From assembly GCF_001625565.1 (NCBI RefSeq), contig NZ_AUXS01000019.1, forward strand, positions 1-64,000: DNA of 64,000 nucleotides, given 5' to 3'. The stretch comes from Pseudoalteromonas luteoviolacea NCIMB 1944 (GTDB lineage Bacteria; Pseudomonadota; Gammaproteobacteria; Enterobacterales; Alteromonadaceae). The translations under genes and the position numbers were made by a program. The notes under the pieces were generated by a model. It saw nothing but the letters and a program-made list of their open reading frames with translations. It did no database searches and was not told the origin of the DNA. Shown one piece after another: positions 47,875-57,894 of the stretch (within the stretch, counting starts at the first letter, position 1; every line of letters begins with the position of its first letter).

Positions 47875-49875
47875 ATGAAAAAAACATTTAAGTTAACATC
47901 GGTCGCATTCGCAGTTGCTGCGCTTTCTGCAACGGTTGCTCAAGCTCAAGAGACAAAACAGTACATTCTAAAACAGAGTGATCTTAGTATTTTTGCTCCT
48001 GAGACGAGCCGTTTTTCTAGAGCAAATATTGCAGAGAGCTTTAGCGCGGAACCAACAGCAGAAGTACTGTCTGCTGATCCCAATGGTACGGTTGTGACAA
48101 TGGAGCTTACACCAGAGCAAGTGGCAAAACTTAAAGCGTCTGGTCAATATGCTTATATCGAAGAAGACATTGAATACAAGCCGTTTACTCAAGACTTTGC
48201 TGGTGAGGCATCGCCTTACGGTTTAGCTGAAGTGCAAGCAAACTTGTTGCAAGACACAAACGCTGATCTATTCAAAGTCTGTGTTATTGACTCTGGTTAT
48301 GATTTAGGTCACCCAGATTTACCTCAAAATGCGACAGGTTTCACTGATTTACCAGGTGGATTAACTTGGTACCAAGACGGTTCCGGCCACGGAACACACG
48401 TTGCTGGTACTATCGTTGCACTTAAAAACGGTAAAGGCGTTGTAGGTGTACTTCCTAACGACAGAGTAGGGATCCACAACGTTCGAGTATTTGATAACGA
48501 CGGTAAACAAGGTCTAACATCTCGTATCGCTCGCGCTGTAGATAACTGTGTAGAAAATGGCGCAAAAGTCATCAACATGAGTTTGGGTGGTGGTAGCCCA
48601 AGTCAATATTTCCAAGAGCGTCTGCAAGCAGCATACGACAAAGGTGTATTGTTGATTGCCGCAGCCGGTAATGATGGTAATGCGACCATGAGTTATCCAG
48701 CAAGTTACGATACGGTTGTTTCAGTCGCGAATATTGACGAAAACCGAGTTAAAAACCCATCTTCTCAATATAATGTGCAAGTTGAAATCGCGGCGCCAGG
48801 TACTGATGTACTGTCAACTGTGCCAAGAAGTTCCGGTATTCTTGCTGCTATTACAACGGGTGGTAATCAAGTTAAAGCGGGCGGCATGACGCACTCAGTT
48901 GAAGGCACAGTGAGTGCTGATCTAGTTGATTGTGGCCAAGGCTTAACAACATGTGCTGCTACACAAAGCATCTGTTTAATTGAGCGTGGTGGTGCATCGT
49001 TCAAAGATAAGGCAGCTAATTGCCAAGCGGGTGGTGGTGTCGCTGCAATCATTTACAATAACTCGCCAGGTGAATTTGGTGGTACGCTTGGTGATACAAA
49101 CCATGGCCTAACTATTCCTGTGCTTTCCTTATCACAAGAAGCAGGTACTGCACTTAAATCATCAGTTGGTAGCAGTGTGAAAGTTGAGCTGAACGCGGTA
49201 CTAGATTACGGTCTTAAGAGCGGTACTTCAATGGCAAGCCCACATGTTGCAGGTGTTGCCGCACTAGTGTGGTCTCAGCACTCAAGTTGTACAAACGTCG
49301 ATATTCGTAATGCACTAAATGCAACCGCGATTGATTTAGGTACAGCGGGTCGTGATGATGAATATGGCTATGGTCTAGTTCAAGCCAAAGCTGCTTCAGA
49401 CTATATCGCGACACATGGTTGTAGCGGTGTACAAGACAATCAAGCGCCTGTTGCAGATTTTACTTTTAGCTGTTCAGCTCTAGCTTGTGACTTTGATGCA
49501 AGCTCAAGCCGCGATGCAGATGGTCAAGTAGTCAGTTATGACTGGAATGTTGGCGGATTCAATACAACGGGTGCAACAGTTGCGCATGCATTCGCAAATG
49601 CTGGCACATACCAAGTTTCTGTGACCGTAACAGACGATGCAGGCGCAACGCACAGCGTAACTAAGTCTGTAACTGTGACTGATGGTGTTGATAACACAGG
49701 TTGTGTAGGTCTGACCGAGTGGAACAGCGGTCAAGTTTACGTAGCTGGTACAGAGGTGTCTTACAATGGTAGCAAGTACCGCAGTAACTGGTGGAACCGT
49801 GGTGCAAACCCAGCACAAAACTCCAACGTTGGTAACGCCTGGAAAGTGTGGACTGACCTAGGTAAGTGTAACTAA
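47875..49875 (+). CDS. Secreted S8 subtilisin-type protease with PA, PKD and chitin-binding domains
   Basis: 666 residues. Signal peptide ends AQA; inhibitor-I9 propeptide at about 30-105. The catalytic triad is Asp in VCVIDSGYD (near residue 139), His in SGHGTHVAGT (near 171), Ser in SGTSMASPHVAG (near 451). A protease-associated (PA) domain is inserted at about 315-430 (SICLIERGGASFKDKAANC). After the core follow a PKD domain (about 525-610, VADFTF … SYDWNVGG) and a CBM5/12-type domain (about 614-665, WNSGQVYVAGTEVSYNGS … WKVWTDLG). It fits an exoenzyme for particulate protein on chitin. A strong terminator follows. Confidence 0.95.
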   Translation: MKKTFKLTSVAFAVAALSATVAQAQETKQYILKQSDLSIFAPETSRFSRANIAESFSAEPTAEVLSADPNGTVVTMELTPEQVAKLKASGQYAYIEEDIEYKPFTQDFAGEASPYGLAEVQANLLQDTNADLFKVCVIDSGYDLGHPDLPQNATGFTDLPGGLTWYQDGSGHGTHVAGTIVALKNGKGVVGVLPNDRVGIHNVRVFDNDGKQGLTSRIARAVDNCVENGAKVINMSLGGGSPSQYFQERLQAAYDKGVLLIAAAGNDGNATMSYPASYDTVVSVANIDENRVKNPSSQYNVQVEIAAPGTDVLSTVPRSSGILAAITTGGNQVKAGGMTHSVEGTVSADLVDCGQGLTTCAATQSICLIERGGASFKDKAANCQAGGGVAAIIYNNSPGEFGGTLGDTNHGLTIPVLSLSQEAGTALKSSVGSSVKVELNAVLDYGLKSGTSMASPHVAGVAALVWSQHSSCTNVDIRNALNATAIDLGTAGRDDEYGYGLVQAKAASDYIATHGCSGVQDNQAPVADFTFSCSALACDFDASSSRDADGQVVSYDWNVGGFNTTGATVAHAFANAGTYQVSVTVTDDAGATHSVTKSVTVTDGVDNTGCVGLTEWNSGQVYVAGTEVSYNGSKYRSNWWNRGANPAQNSNVGNAWKVWTDLGKCN

Positions 49876-49903
49876 TTCCTTAAAACCTTGAGATTAAAGG
49901 TGC

Positions 49904-49930
49904 AAGGCGACATTTAATGTCGCCTTTTTT
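49904..49930 (+). terminator. Terminator of the subtilase gene
   Basis: AAGGCGACAT and ATGTCGCCTT form a 10-bp stem with a TTA loop, followed by TTTTT. It also separates the gene from the convergent kinase. Confidence 0.95.
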
Positions 49931-49936
49931 AGTTTT

Positions 49937-52900
49937 TCAACTGAAGATACCGATAATTTTTTCAATAAGCTGTTGCTTGTTGAAAGGCTTATAAAGGATA
50001 CAATTTGTTGTTAAGTGCTCTATATCTTCATTGCCTATAAAGCCTGATATAAACATATATTTTAACTCTTTATTGCTTTTCAAAGCAGCCTGAATAAACT
50101 CAAGCCCGTCAATTTTAGGCATGATGACATCACTGATCACCAAATCAATGCTTTGCTCTTTTAGTATTGATAGGCCATCAACGGCATTGCTTGCTTCGAC
50201 GACATTAACCTTAGTTCCTGTTAAAAAAGATTGAATTAAAAAACGAATATCTTCTTCATCGTCTACTACGAGTATATTTTTAATCTGTTGAGGGAGGGAC
50301 AATAACTGCTTTTGGTGAGTAAAAGTTCCATTGGTAGATTTCTCAACCACAGCCGGAAAATAAACTGTAAATACTGTACCGATCCCTATTTCAGATGAAA
50401 CATCGATTGCGCCATTTGAAGCTTTTACAAACCCGTAACACTGTGAAAGTCCTAAACCATTTCCTGTCTCTTTTTTGGTTGTAAAGAAAGGGTCGAACAC
50501 TTTATCAATATTTTCCGGCAAAATTCCTTCACCTGTGTCTTGAAAGCTGACTCTTATCGTTTTTTCTGTTTTAAGTTCGAGAGCAGCCATTTGTTCATCA
50601 GATAACGTGACTTGCTGAGTTGATATTTTAAACTCTCCACCATTAGGCATCGCGTGCATGGCATTGATTGATAAGTTTAATAGGAGGTCTTCAAATAGGT
50701 TCTCTTCAATATGAGCACGGCTAATCAAGGGATTAAGTTCCAATGTGAGTCTAATTTTCGAGGTCATTGCAGCTTCGAGTAATTTTTTATTTTTCTTTAT
50801 TAGCTCATTGAGATCGGTATATACAGGCGTACTGGGTTTCTTTTTTGCAAAAGTAAGCAAATTGCCAGTGAGCTTTTGCCCTCGATAGCAAGCTCTTTCA
50901 ATAGCTTGGACGCATGAAGACGGGTCTTTATCGTGATCTGAAATAAGATTAGTGTAGCCCAAAATGATGCCTAGGATATTGTTAAAATCATGCGCAACGC
51001 CACCTGCAATATTACCTAGGGACTCTAGTTTTGAACTACGGTTGATTAATTTTGCCTGTTGTTCATGCTCACTCATGTCTTGAAAGTTAGCGATGAAATG
51101 CAGTTCGCCTTGTTCCGTTAACGGCATACTTGCGACTGAAATACGAATAGGGAAAATATAACCGGTTTTGTGTTTTGCCTTTACGTCTCTTCCTAGACGG
51201 TTATTGATAATCTGAGACTTTCCGGACTTGATGTAGTTAGCTAGCTTTGCGCTATGCTGATCTATGCCATCGGTTAACTCATCAATATTGTGCCCAACAA
51301 TTTCGTCCTCTTGATAACCGAATATATTTTCGGCTTCGGGATTAAAGGAAAGAATTGTGCCATGTGAGTCGGTGGTAAATATACCTTCTAGCAGTGACTC
51401 TATAATACGCTTTTGCTCAGCTTCTTTTAGCTCAATCAATTTCTGTTTGGACTCGAGCTCGGTAATGTCTTCGCCTTTGAAAATAAAGCCGATAATTTCC
51501 TTTTCACTTGAGTGGTAGGGAATATAGGAGACTCTTAATGTACGCTCTTGTGGTGTCCCAACAAACAAGCTTTCTTTAAACGTGACTGAATTACCTTTTA
51601 TAGCATGGTCGATTTTGCTCTTTAGTTTTTTAAAAAGGGTGTTGCCTAAAATGTCAGAGACGGTATGGCCAACAACTTCTTCACGTTTTTTTCCATGCAA
51701 TTTTAAATAAGCTTGGTTAACTGTCTTAAATGTATACGTCAAATCAAGGAATGCGAACATATCACTCGAATTCTCAATAATTCCTTTGTATTGTTCGAGC
51801 TCTCTCATTTGCTTATATTTATCAGCTAGGCTGACCACAAATACGATGAATTCTTGACTGTCTTTATTGAAAATAGATCCACCAATTAATATCGGAACTT
51901 CTAAACCAGATTTGTGGATATAAACCTTTTCGAATGGGGTCCAGTACCCTTTGTCATTCGCTTCCTCTACAGCACGCAGATCGAGCGGCAGATACTTTTC
52001 TGGTGTCAGGTTCTTCCAATCTATTTTGCCATCAGTTAATTCGTCTTGTGTATAGCCAATCATTTCAAGCAGAGTTGAGTTAGCGTCGAGGATATTCCCT
52101 TTTGCATCTGAATGAATAATGCCAATGAAGTTTGACTCTTTCCACCTTTTAAAGCGCTCAGCTTCAGAGTCTAGTTGATGGTTTAGTTTGGTGAGCTCCT
52201 TGATGCTGTTATACAGGGCTTCTTCATTTTGATTGCGTTGTTGAAGCATGAAGTTAAGGGACTGCACGACCTCCTGGATCTCATGGATTGTATGGTGCTC
52301 TGTGATTGAAATGTGCTTATCATTAACTGCTTTTGCTAAAACCTCGTGAATTATCAAAAAGGGTTTGGTGATCCAACTGATCAATATAAAAGAAAGCAAA
52401 GAAACCAAGCAAAGTGCGCCAATTACAACTTCTATTGACTGCAAATTTAGTTCTTCAACCCGTTTAAATGCCTCGGCTTTGTCAATTTTTACAACCATAC
52501 CCCAATCAGTTTCTGGGATGTGATGTGAAATGGCCAATACGGGGACCTCTCTATAATCGACATAGTCCGGAAATATGTCATTAGTACCATTGATCGCGTG
52601 TGTTATAGGGATTTCTAGGTTGCTTTTAGGCACTGTGAGGGAGAGGGCAACTGTTGGATCGTTTCTTGTTGGAGTAAGAAAGAAAGCATCTCCATTTTCA
52701 TCGCGCGAAGCCAGAACTATTTCTCCACTTTTGCCTAAGCCTGTGTAGTCACTGACAATGGATCTAAGTTCATCATTTTTAAATGCAACCTCAATATAGC
52801 CAATTAGTTGTCCATCCAATTCGATTGGCTCGATAAAAAGGAGCAATTGCAATTGATCTGAAAACAGTATTTTTACGTTATAAAGTGAACTATCTTTTTT

Positions 52901-53305
52901 TAAGTCACTTACATTGATGAGAGAGCGCAAACCTTCTCTCGAAGTATAAATAAGTTCTTTGCCGTGATTGTAAATGGCGATGCCATAGATGCTTTCACTC
53001 GAAGAAATCGCGTGACTTATAATCTTATCTATTCGTGCTACATCTTTTTGAGCTGCATCGCGGTCAGATCGTTTTAATAATTGCCTAAGTTGAGTTCGAC
53101 TCTTTATTAGGGCGACTGAGTTTTTTTTGTTCGCAAGTAGACTCGTAATTCGTTTGTGGTTAATGTCTGCAACATCTTGCAGTTTTGCGATGGTTTCGTT
53201 AAGTAGGAGCTGTTTTTCGCTTGTTATGTTTAACAGGTGAAATATGATTAAAGGAACCGTCGTGCAAGACAGCATAACCAAAAAAATTAATGTTCTCAGC
53301 TTCAT
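49937..53305 (-). CDS. Hybrid sensor histidine kinase with Cache-type sensor, PAS domains and receiver
   Basis: 1122 residues. Membrane helix near 8-27, a periplasmic dCache-type sensor (30-285), helix 2 near 290-312, a HAMP-like stretch, then three PAS domains (about 385-500, 510-625, 640-755), a HisKA whose phospho-His lies in GGVAHDFNNILG (near residue 772), an ATPase domain (N box LLNLSINAMHAMPNGG, G box GNGLGLSQCYGF) and a C-terminal receiver (NILVVDDEEDIRFLI; Asp in LVISDVIMPKIDG). The H-D-F-N-N box places it among HisKA families with PAS-rich sensors. It lies 200 bases downstream of the response regulator at 53507-54601 on the same strand; those two may form a pathway. Confidence 0.93.
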   Translation of the reverse strand: MKLRTLIFLVMLSCTTVPLIIFHLLNITSEKQLLLNETIAKLQDVADINHKRITSLLANKKNSVALIKSRTQLRQLLKRSDRDAAQKDVARIDKIISHAISSSESIYGIAIYNHGKELIYTSREGLRSLINVSDLKKDSSLYNVKILFSDQLQLLLFIEPIELDGQLIGYIEVAFKNDELRSIVSDYTGLGKSGEIVLASRDENGDAFFLTPTRNDPTVALSLTVPKSNLEIPITHAINGTNDIFPDYVDYREVPVLAISHHIPETDWGMVVKIDKAEAFKRVEELNLQSIEVVIGALCLVSLLSFILISWITKPFLIIHEVLAKAVNDKHISITEHHTIHEIQEVVQSLNFMLQQRNQNEEALYNSIKELTKLNHQLDSEAERFKRWKESNFIGIIHSDAKGNILDANSTLLEMIGYTQDELTDGKIDWKNLTPEKYLPLDLRAVEEANDKGYWTPFEKVYIHKSGLEVPILIGGSIFNKDSQEFIVFVVSLADKYKQMRELEQYKGIIENSSDMFAFLDLTYTFKTVNQAYLKLHGKKREEVVGHTVSDILGNTLFKKLKSKIDHAIKGNSVTFKESLFVGTPQERTLRVSYIPYHSSEKEIIGFIFKGEDITELESKQKLIELKEAEQKRIIESLLEGIFTTDSHGTILSFNPEAENIFGYQEDEIVGHNIDELTDGIDQHSAKLANYIKSGKSQIINNRLGRDVKAKHKTGYIFPIRISVASMPLTEQGELHFIANFQDMSEHEQQAKLINRSSKLESLGNIAGGVAHDFNNILGIILGYTNLISDHDKDPSSCVQAIERACYRGQKLTGNLLTFAKKKPSTPVYTDLNELIKKNKKLLEAAMTSKIRLTLELNPLISRAHIEENLFEDLLLNLSINAMHAMPNGGEFKISTQQVTLSDEQMAALELKTEKTIRVSFQDTGEGILPENIDKVFDPFFTTKKETGNGLGLSQCYGFVKASNGAIDVSSEIGIGTVFTVYFPAVVEKSTNGTFTHQKQLLSLPQQIKNILVVDDEEDIRFLIQSFLTGTKVNVVEASNAVDGLSILKEQSIDLVISDVIMPKIDGLEFIQAALKSNKELKYMFISGFIGNEDIEHLTTNCILYKPFNKQQLIEKIIGIFS

Positions 53306-53506
53306 TAAATTGTCTCAAACCAGCTAAAAGTAAGTGGGGTATTAAACCGACTACCACCGTTTCTGTTGGTAGCGTGAACGGCATAAAGTTATTGAAAGTA
53401 TAGTCAAAAAGTGTGAAGTATGTGCGCTATGTAGAAAGGATTAAGTGCGTAACTCATGAAGTAATCTTTATCTATTTAGCATATGCCAGTAGGAGGCACT
53501 TTGAAA

Positions 53507-54601
53507 TTACTTTGAATATTTCAATAGCTCTGACAACTTTGATGTAGTGACTAAAAGATTTTCACTTGCTGCGTCAATCTCTTGAATGGTGTTTTGTATT
53601 AATTCATTCAGTCTGAGGTTTTCTTCGTTCGGGATGTTTAAAGACTGTAAATGCTCGGTGATTTTATACGTCATGATGGTGAGTAATCTATTTGTATCGA
53701 TTTGATAGTCGGATATATTGAAACAAAGCTCATCAAGGTTTCTAGAAAGGTCACACGATATTGGTGTTTTTTCCCCTAATGCAGAAAGCGCGATTATTTT
53801 TGCATTCATCGCTTGAGCTATGTCTGAAACGGAATGTTTAATTTCCTTAAAGCTTAGGCTTTCGCACTCTATATTTTTGATTAAAAAGGAAACTTGCTCT
53901 TCGTTTACGAGCATTCTGTTTGCGAATTCATGTATTTGCCCTGTATGTCGAAGTATCTCAAAGATTTCTTCTTCGATTGGTGTCGGGCGAATATGGTCGT
54001 CGCGTAAGCATTTAACATTGGGTAGCCTGAAACAAATTGATGTCTGTAAACCAAAATTTGACATTAATGAAAAAAACGCATCGGCAATATTCTGCGGGTT
54101 AGTGCAACCAGATAAATAGTTGTAAAAGTGCATAATTTGGTTGCATAGTGGCGCTTGTGTATTGTAATGATTGGGAGAGTAGGTGTTTTTTAGAGGTTCT
54201 TCACGCAACTTTTGCTTGGTGATATGACGTTGAATGCTTGATGCGATTTTATGCTTGAGATCTTCTATTTCAAAGGGCTTGCCTAAAAAGTCTGCGGCAC
54301 CTAGTTCATAAGCTTTTAGCTTTTGTGCTATGTCAGTTTCACCCGAGACAAATATTATCTCGACGTCCGTTAATTCTCGTTTTTGTTGGTTGAGTTCATT
54401 ACAAAGTTCTATTCCGGAAATATCTGGCAAATGTAGGTCGAGTATAATTGCCTGTGGGTTTAATGTGTTCACGGCCCCGAGCGCATCCCGTGCACATGTA
54501 AAAAAATGAACATCGAAGTGGGTGTTTAATACCTCCCTGTAGAGATTTAAATACTCTAAATCGTCTTCTACAATCATGACTTTTCCTGCTAACTGTTTCA
54601 T
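53507..54601 (-). CDS. Response regulator with unrecognised C-terminal region (second of three)
   Basis: 364 residues from MKQLAGKVMIVEDD, with AGAGG seven bases upstream. The receiver has E12-D13-D14, phospho-acceptor D55 in IILDLHLPD, Ser in VSGETD and Lys in FLGKPF. The C-terminal 230 residues share landmarks with the regulators at 4432-5415 and 56823-57890: IMHFYNYLSG, an LxSxxxFxLxT-like stretch (LMSNFGLQTSICFRLP) and SFLIKNIE. No DNA-binding domain is seen. The adjacent hybrid kinase at 49937-53305 is a probable source of phosphate. Confidence 0.85.
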   Translation of the reverse strand: MKQLAGKVMIVEDDLEYLNLYREVLNTHFDVHFFTCARDALGAVNTLNPQAIILDLHLPDISGIELCNELNQQKRELTDVEIIFVSGETDIAQKLKAYELGAADFLGKPFEIEDLKHKIASSIQRHITKQKLREEPLKNTYSPNHYNTQAPLCNQIMHFYNYLSGCTNPQNIADAFFSLMSNFGLQTSICFRLPNVKCLRDDHIRPTPIEEEIFEILRHTGQIHEFANRMLVNEEQVSFLIKNIECESLSFKEIKHSVSDIAQAMNAKIIALSALGEKTPISCDLSRNLDELCFNISDYQIDTNRLLTIMTYKITEHLQSLNIPNEENLRLNELIQNTIQEIDAASENLLVTTSKLSELLKYSK

Positions 54602-54754
54602 AGAGATACCTCTGTGGGAGTATGATTGTAAAAGCGCATTGCTCATGAAAGCGTGTGTACCATTAACAGTTATAGCGTCCATATGTGTCTATACTTTGTC
54701 TAACATGTTTCTGAAATATCTCTGTACACAAAATTGATCAAATGAGGAAACTTA

Positions 54755-55450
54755 GTGCACTCTTTACTCCTAATTGAAGATGATGAACAACTGGCCGAGG
54801 TGACTTGTGCATACTTGGAGCTAACTGGATTTAAGGTAGATGTGGTTAACAGTGCGAAAACTTGCTGGGATGCTTTACAAAAAAAAAGCTACGCGCTAAT
54901 GATACTCGATTTAGGTTTACCAGACGAAGATGGTTTGGTTTTACTGCGTAAATTGAAAAGCAATAAAACTTCGACACCCATCATTATTTCATCTGGCCGG
55001 GGAAGTGATGAAGATAGAATTGCTGGTTTAGAGTTCGGTGCCAGTGACTATCTAGCAAAGCCGTATACGGTTAAGGAGTTGTTGTTACGAATTAACCTCT
55101 TAATTGACGCAACTTCAATGCAGCCCAAAACAATAGGAATATTGTATCTTGCTGACAAAAAGCTAGATATCTACAATCAAATGTTATTGGAACATTCCGG
55201 TGCAGAGATTGAATTGACATACCATGAACAAGCAGTTCTGTTTTTGCTGGCAAAAAACGCGCCGCGCACATATTCGCGAGAGGAGATAATAGATGCGACT
55301 CGACTAGGTGAAGGCCCTGAATCTATCCGGGCTGTCGATACAATTATTTGCAGACTAAGGAAAAAAATCGAAATTAACCCAAGAAAACCTCAAGTAATAA
55401 AAACAAAAGTGGGTGTTGGATATAAAATCATTGTTAACGCACGCATATAG
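54755..55450 (+). CDS. OmpR/PhoB-family response regulator
   Basis: 231 residues from a GTG with GAGGA upstream. The receiver has E8-D9-D10 and phospho-acceptor D52 in MILDLGLPDEDG; the C-terminal winged helix (about 135-228) carries YHEQAVLFLLAKNAP, SREEIIDATRLG and the recognition helix AVDTIICRLRKKIE, ending KTKVGVGYKI. It binds DNA as a dimer; targets unknown. It is divergent from the regulator at 53507-54601 across about 150 bases. No cognate membrane kinase is directly paired. Confidence 0.93.
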   Translation: MHSLLLIEDDEQLAEVTCAYLELTGFKVDVVNSAKTCWDALQKKSYALMILDLGLPDEDGLVLLRKLKSNKTSTPIIISSGRGSDEDRIAGLEFGASDYLAKPYTVKELLLRINLLIDATSMQPKTIGILYLADKKLDIYNQMLLEHSGAEIELTYHEQAVLFLLAKNAPRTYSREEIIDATRLGEGPESIRAVDTIICRLRKKIEINPRKPQVIKTKVGVGYKIIVNARI

Positions 55451-55660
55451 CCGTTGGGAGTTTCAACTTCATCCTCTAGCTATAAATTTTAGGGTGATCA
55501 GAGTCTTTTTAAAAATAGGACGGAGAACTTATTTGTTGTCACTGTATTTTAAGTTTTAGTTTACTAGTTTGTACAAAGTGTTTTAAGTCAAATTGAAGTC
55601 AGTTACATCCTATCTTATTCGGTCTACAATTTATTGAGTTAATAAAAGGTGGGTAGAGCT

Positions 55661-56686
55661 TTGGGTTATAGTTTAAAAAGTGTTCTTTTGATTTTTATGA
55701 TTTTTAGCCTTGTCGCAGCAGGCGTGAACCTATCTATCATAGTGAGTAGTCATGCAAATAAAAATGAACATGAATATTGGTTAATACATACGTATGAAGT
55801 CATCGATTTAATTAGCCAGCTCAAAGTACATGTTAAAAATGCAGAAACAGGTCAGCGAGGGTTTTTGCTCACTCAAAATATGGATTACCTAGAACCGTTT
55901 AGAAAGGGAACAAATTTAAGCTTAAGCACTTTTGAGGTATTAATGCGCAAAACGGCTGACAATCCGACACAACAAAAACGGCTCGCTGAGCTCGATGTCA
56001 TTCTTAATAAAAAGTTTTCAGAACTAGAGCAAACAATCGAGCTATTACAGCATGCTACGAAGCAAGAAGCCGTTGATTTAGTCAAAACTGACTTAGGTAA
56101 ACACCTAATGGAAGAGATAGAGTTGGTTCTGTTTGCTTTTGAACAAGAGGAAAGAAACTTACTTAGTAAACGCACAAGAGAATATCAAGATGCGAAAAGA
56201 TTACTCTCTTCGTCCATCGTGATGTTAGAGCTTGTGTATGCCATTTTGATAATTTGGTTAATCTATTCAATTTGGTATAAAGTTCTTAAACCGATAAGTG
56301 TGCTGGTATCGTATATAAAACACTATCCAGAGGTAACCAAGTTTGAAATAGCTCAGCAAGACAATTGTGAAGAGGTAAGTGAGTTGGCGCGCGGCATTAA
56401 AAGTCGTTGCTCAGAATCTGAAGCAGTGATCTCGACGCTTCAAAAAAGCGAAAAAGAGGCAGTTGAAAAACAGCGACTAAACCTTCGGGGAGTAGCTGAA
56501 TACAATGATGCAATCAAAACTTCGTTACAAAGCCTATTTGCAGCACTGCACAAGCATAAAACTGACGGTTTGGGTTCGATTAGCAAGCAAGAAATTGAAA
56601 GTATGGTTAGGTTAGTGAACCAGCTCTTAGACTTGACGAAGGACCTTGATATTTACTTAAAAACAAGTCGCCAAAATTCCAATTGA
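55661..56686 (+). CDS. CHASE3-domain membrane protein lacking a kinase (copy B)
   Basis: About 341 residues. The TTG at 55661 (MGYSLKSVLLIF) is preferred because it aligns with copy A at 35601 (MRYSLKTVL) and AAAGGTGGG lies upstream; the alternative is a GTG at 55649. Helix 1 near 7-28, CHASE3 domain (40-185) with NAETGQRGFLLTQNMDYLEP, helix 2 near 190-210, then a cytoplasmic tail with coiled-coil character (VSELARGIKSRCSESEAVISTLQ) and no kinase, cyclase or MCP domain. The upstream CTACAATTTAT element (55624-55634) is also present before copy A. Role unknown: a sensory partner for one of the kinases around is plausible. Confidence 0.75.
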   Translation: MGYSLKSVLLIFMIFSLVAAGVNLSIIVSSHANKNEHEYWLIHTYEVIDLISQLKVHVKNAETGQRGFLLTQNMDYLEPFRKGTNLSLSTFEVLMRKTADNPTQQKRLAELDVILNKKFSELEQTIELLQHATKQEAVDLVKTDLGKHLMEEIELVLFAFEQEERNLLSKRTREYQDAKRLLSSSIVMLELVYAILIIWLIYSIWYKVLKPISVLVSYIKHYPEVTKFEIAQQDNCEEVSELARGIKSRCSESEAVISTLQKSEKEAVEKQRLNLRGVAEYNDAIKTSLQSLFAALHKHKTDGLGSISKQEIESMVRLVNQLLDLTKDLDIYLKTSRQNSN

Positions 56687-56822
56687 GTTAGAAAAGCAAA
56701 ACTGCTTTTCCCGTTACCCACCAGAAGTTATGCAGAATCGAAATAGTTGTCAGAGTTAAATACCCATCGCAATGCGCCATCACCGCTTAATGGGTAATTA
56801 AGATTTCATTTGAATCAAGATA

Positions 56823-57890
56823 TCAAAGTTGGTGTTTTGGTTCGTTAAACTGCTCAAGTATTTCTTCTAAGTCTGATTCGATCCCATAGCCAGCCTCCAT
56901 CAATGTATCAGCTTTGTTTTGAGCGTTGGTTATCAAAGAAAGTAGCTGGGTTTCTGTTTGCTGGGAAAGTTCATGGCCCAGTTCAAAAGACGCAAATAGC
57001 TGATTTAGCTCAGTCTCAAGGTGTTCTATGATCTCGACGATACCGGTTTTTATCACGGCATTTTGGTTTTTATAAGTGTCAAGGGTATTACCTAGGCTAA
57101 TCTCCGTCTTTATTCTTAAAATACAACTCTCAATTCCATCCATTAAATAAGCGAGATAGTCTTTCATAACGCCACTGCGACTGTCATTGCGTGGCATGTT
57201 TTTTATCAACAAACTACAATATTGCCAATTAAACGCAGCTCGACAGCTACCGAACTCCATGATGCGCTGGGCATTTTTAAGAGAACTAAGTAAGCTAACG
57301 TCGATATTGTTAAACACTTTGTTGTCGAAAAAGACAATCTCTTCTCGGTTTACTCTAAAAACCAGCGAGGTGCGTAGCCCAAAAGAGCGAGTTGTTTCAA
57401 AAATGGCGCTGGCAAGTTGACTGTATGTTCTACATTGCTGGGTTTGTTTATAAAACTGAATGATTGTTCCAAGGGAGGCTATGTCAGAAAGCGCTTGAAT
57501 CGCGATATCTTCCGCGTCATTGCTAGACTGTTGTGCATACGAAAGAAGCGTATTAATCTTTTTAATCAGTTCGGTAGGCTCTGCAGGTTTTGCAATAAAG
57601 TCATTGCCTCCAGAATCATAAGCTTTTAACCTCTCCTCAATTGAGCATAAATTTGATAGAAAAAGAATGGGCATTTGGTGTCCTGCTTGACGAATTAAGT
57701 AAGTTGCTTCGTAGCCACTTATGCCAGGCATTTGTATGTCCATTACGATTAAATCAGGTTGGTGTTTCTCTAAGTAGCTCAAGGCAAGCTCACCGCTGGC
57801 AACTGTCTCAACATCAAAATAATTTGATAAAGTATTTACTTGGTATTCGAGGGCAAAATCGTCGTCATCGACGATGAGTATTTTGTTCAT
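56823..57890 (-). CDS. Response regulator with unrecognised C-terminal region (third of three)
   Basis: 355 residues from MNKILIVDDDD; GGTGA lies close upstream. The receiver carries D8-D9-D10, phospho-acceptor D51 (VMDIQMPG), Ser in FLSNLC and Lys in FIAKPAE. The C-terminal region contains IIQFYKQTQQ, FGLRTSLVFRV and SLLIKNMPR, the same landmarks as in the regulators at 4432-5415 and 53507-54601. It follows the REC-EAL gene after four bases on the same strand, so the two are one transcript, and the EAL partner suggests a link to cyclic-di-GMP. Confidence 0.85.
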   Translation of the reverse strand: MNKILIVDDDDFALEYQVNTLSNYFDVETVASGELALSYLEKHQPDLIVMDIQMPGISGYEATYLIRQAGHQMPILFLSNLCSIEERLKAYDSGGNDFIAKPAEPTELIKKINTLLSYAQQSSNDAEDIAIQALSDIASLGTIIQFYKQTQQCRTYSQLASAIFETTRSFGLRTSLVFRVNREEIVFFDNKVFNNIDVSLLSSLKNAQRIMEFGSCRAAFNWQYCSLLIKNMPRNDSRSGVMKDYLAYLMDGIESCILRIKTEISLGNTLDTYKNQNAVIKTGIVEIIEHLETELNQLFASFELGHELSQQTETQLLSLITNAQNKADTLMEAGYGIESDLEEILEQFNEPKHQL

Positions 57891-57894
57891 ATAG

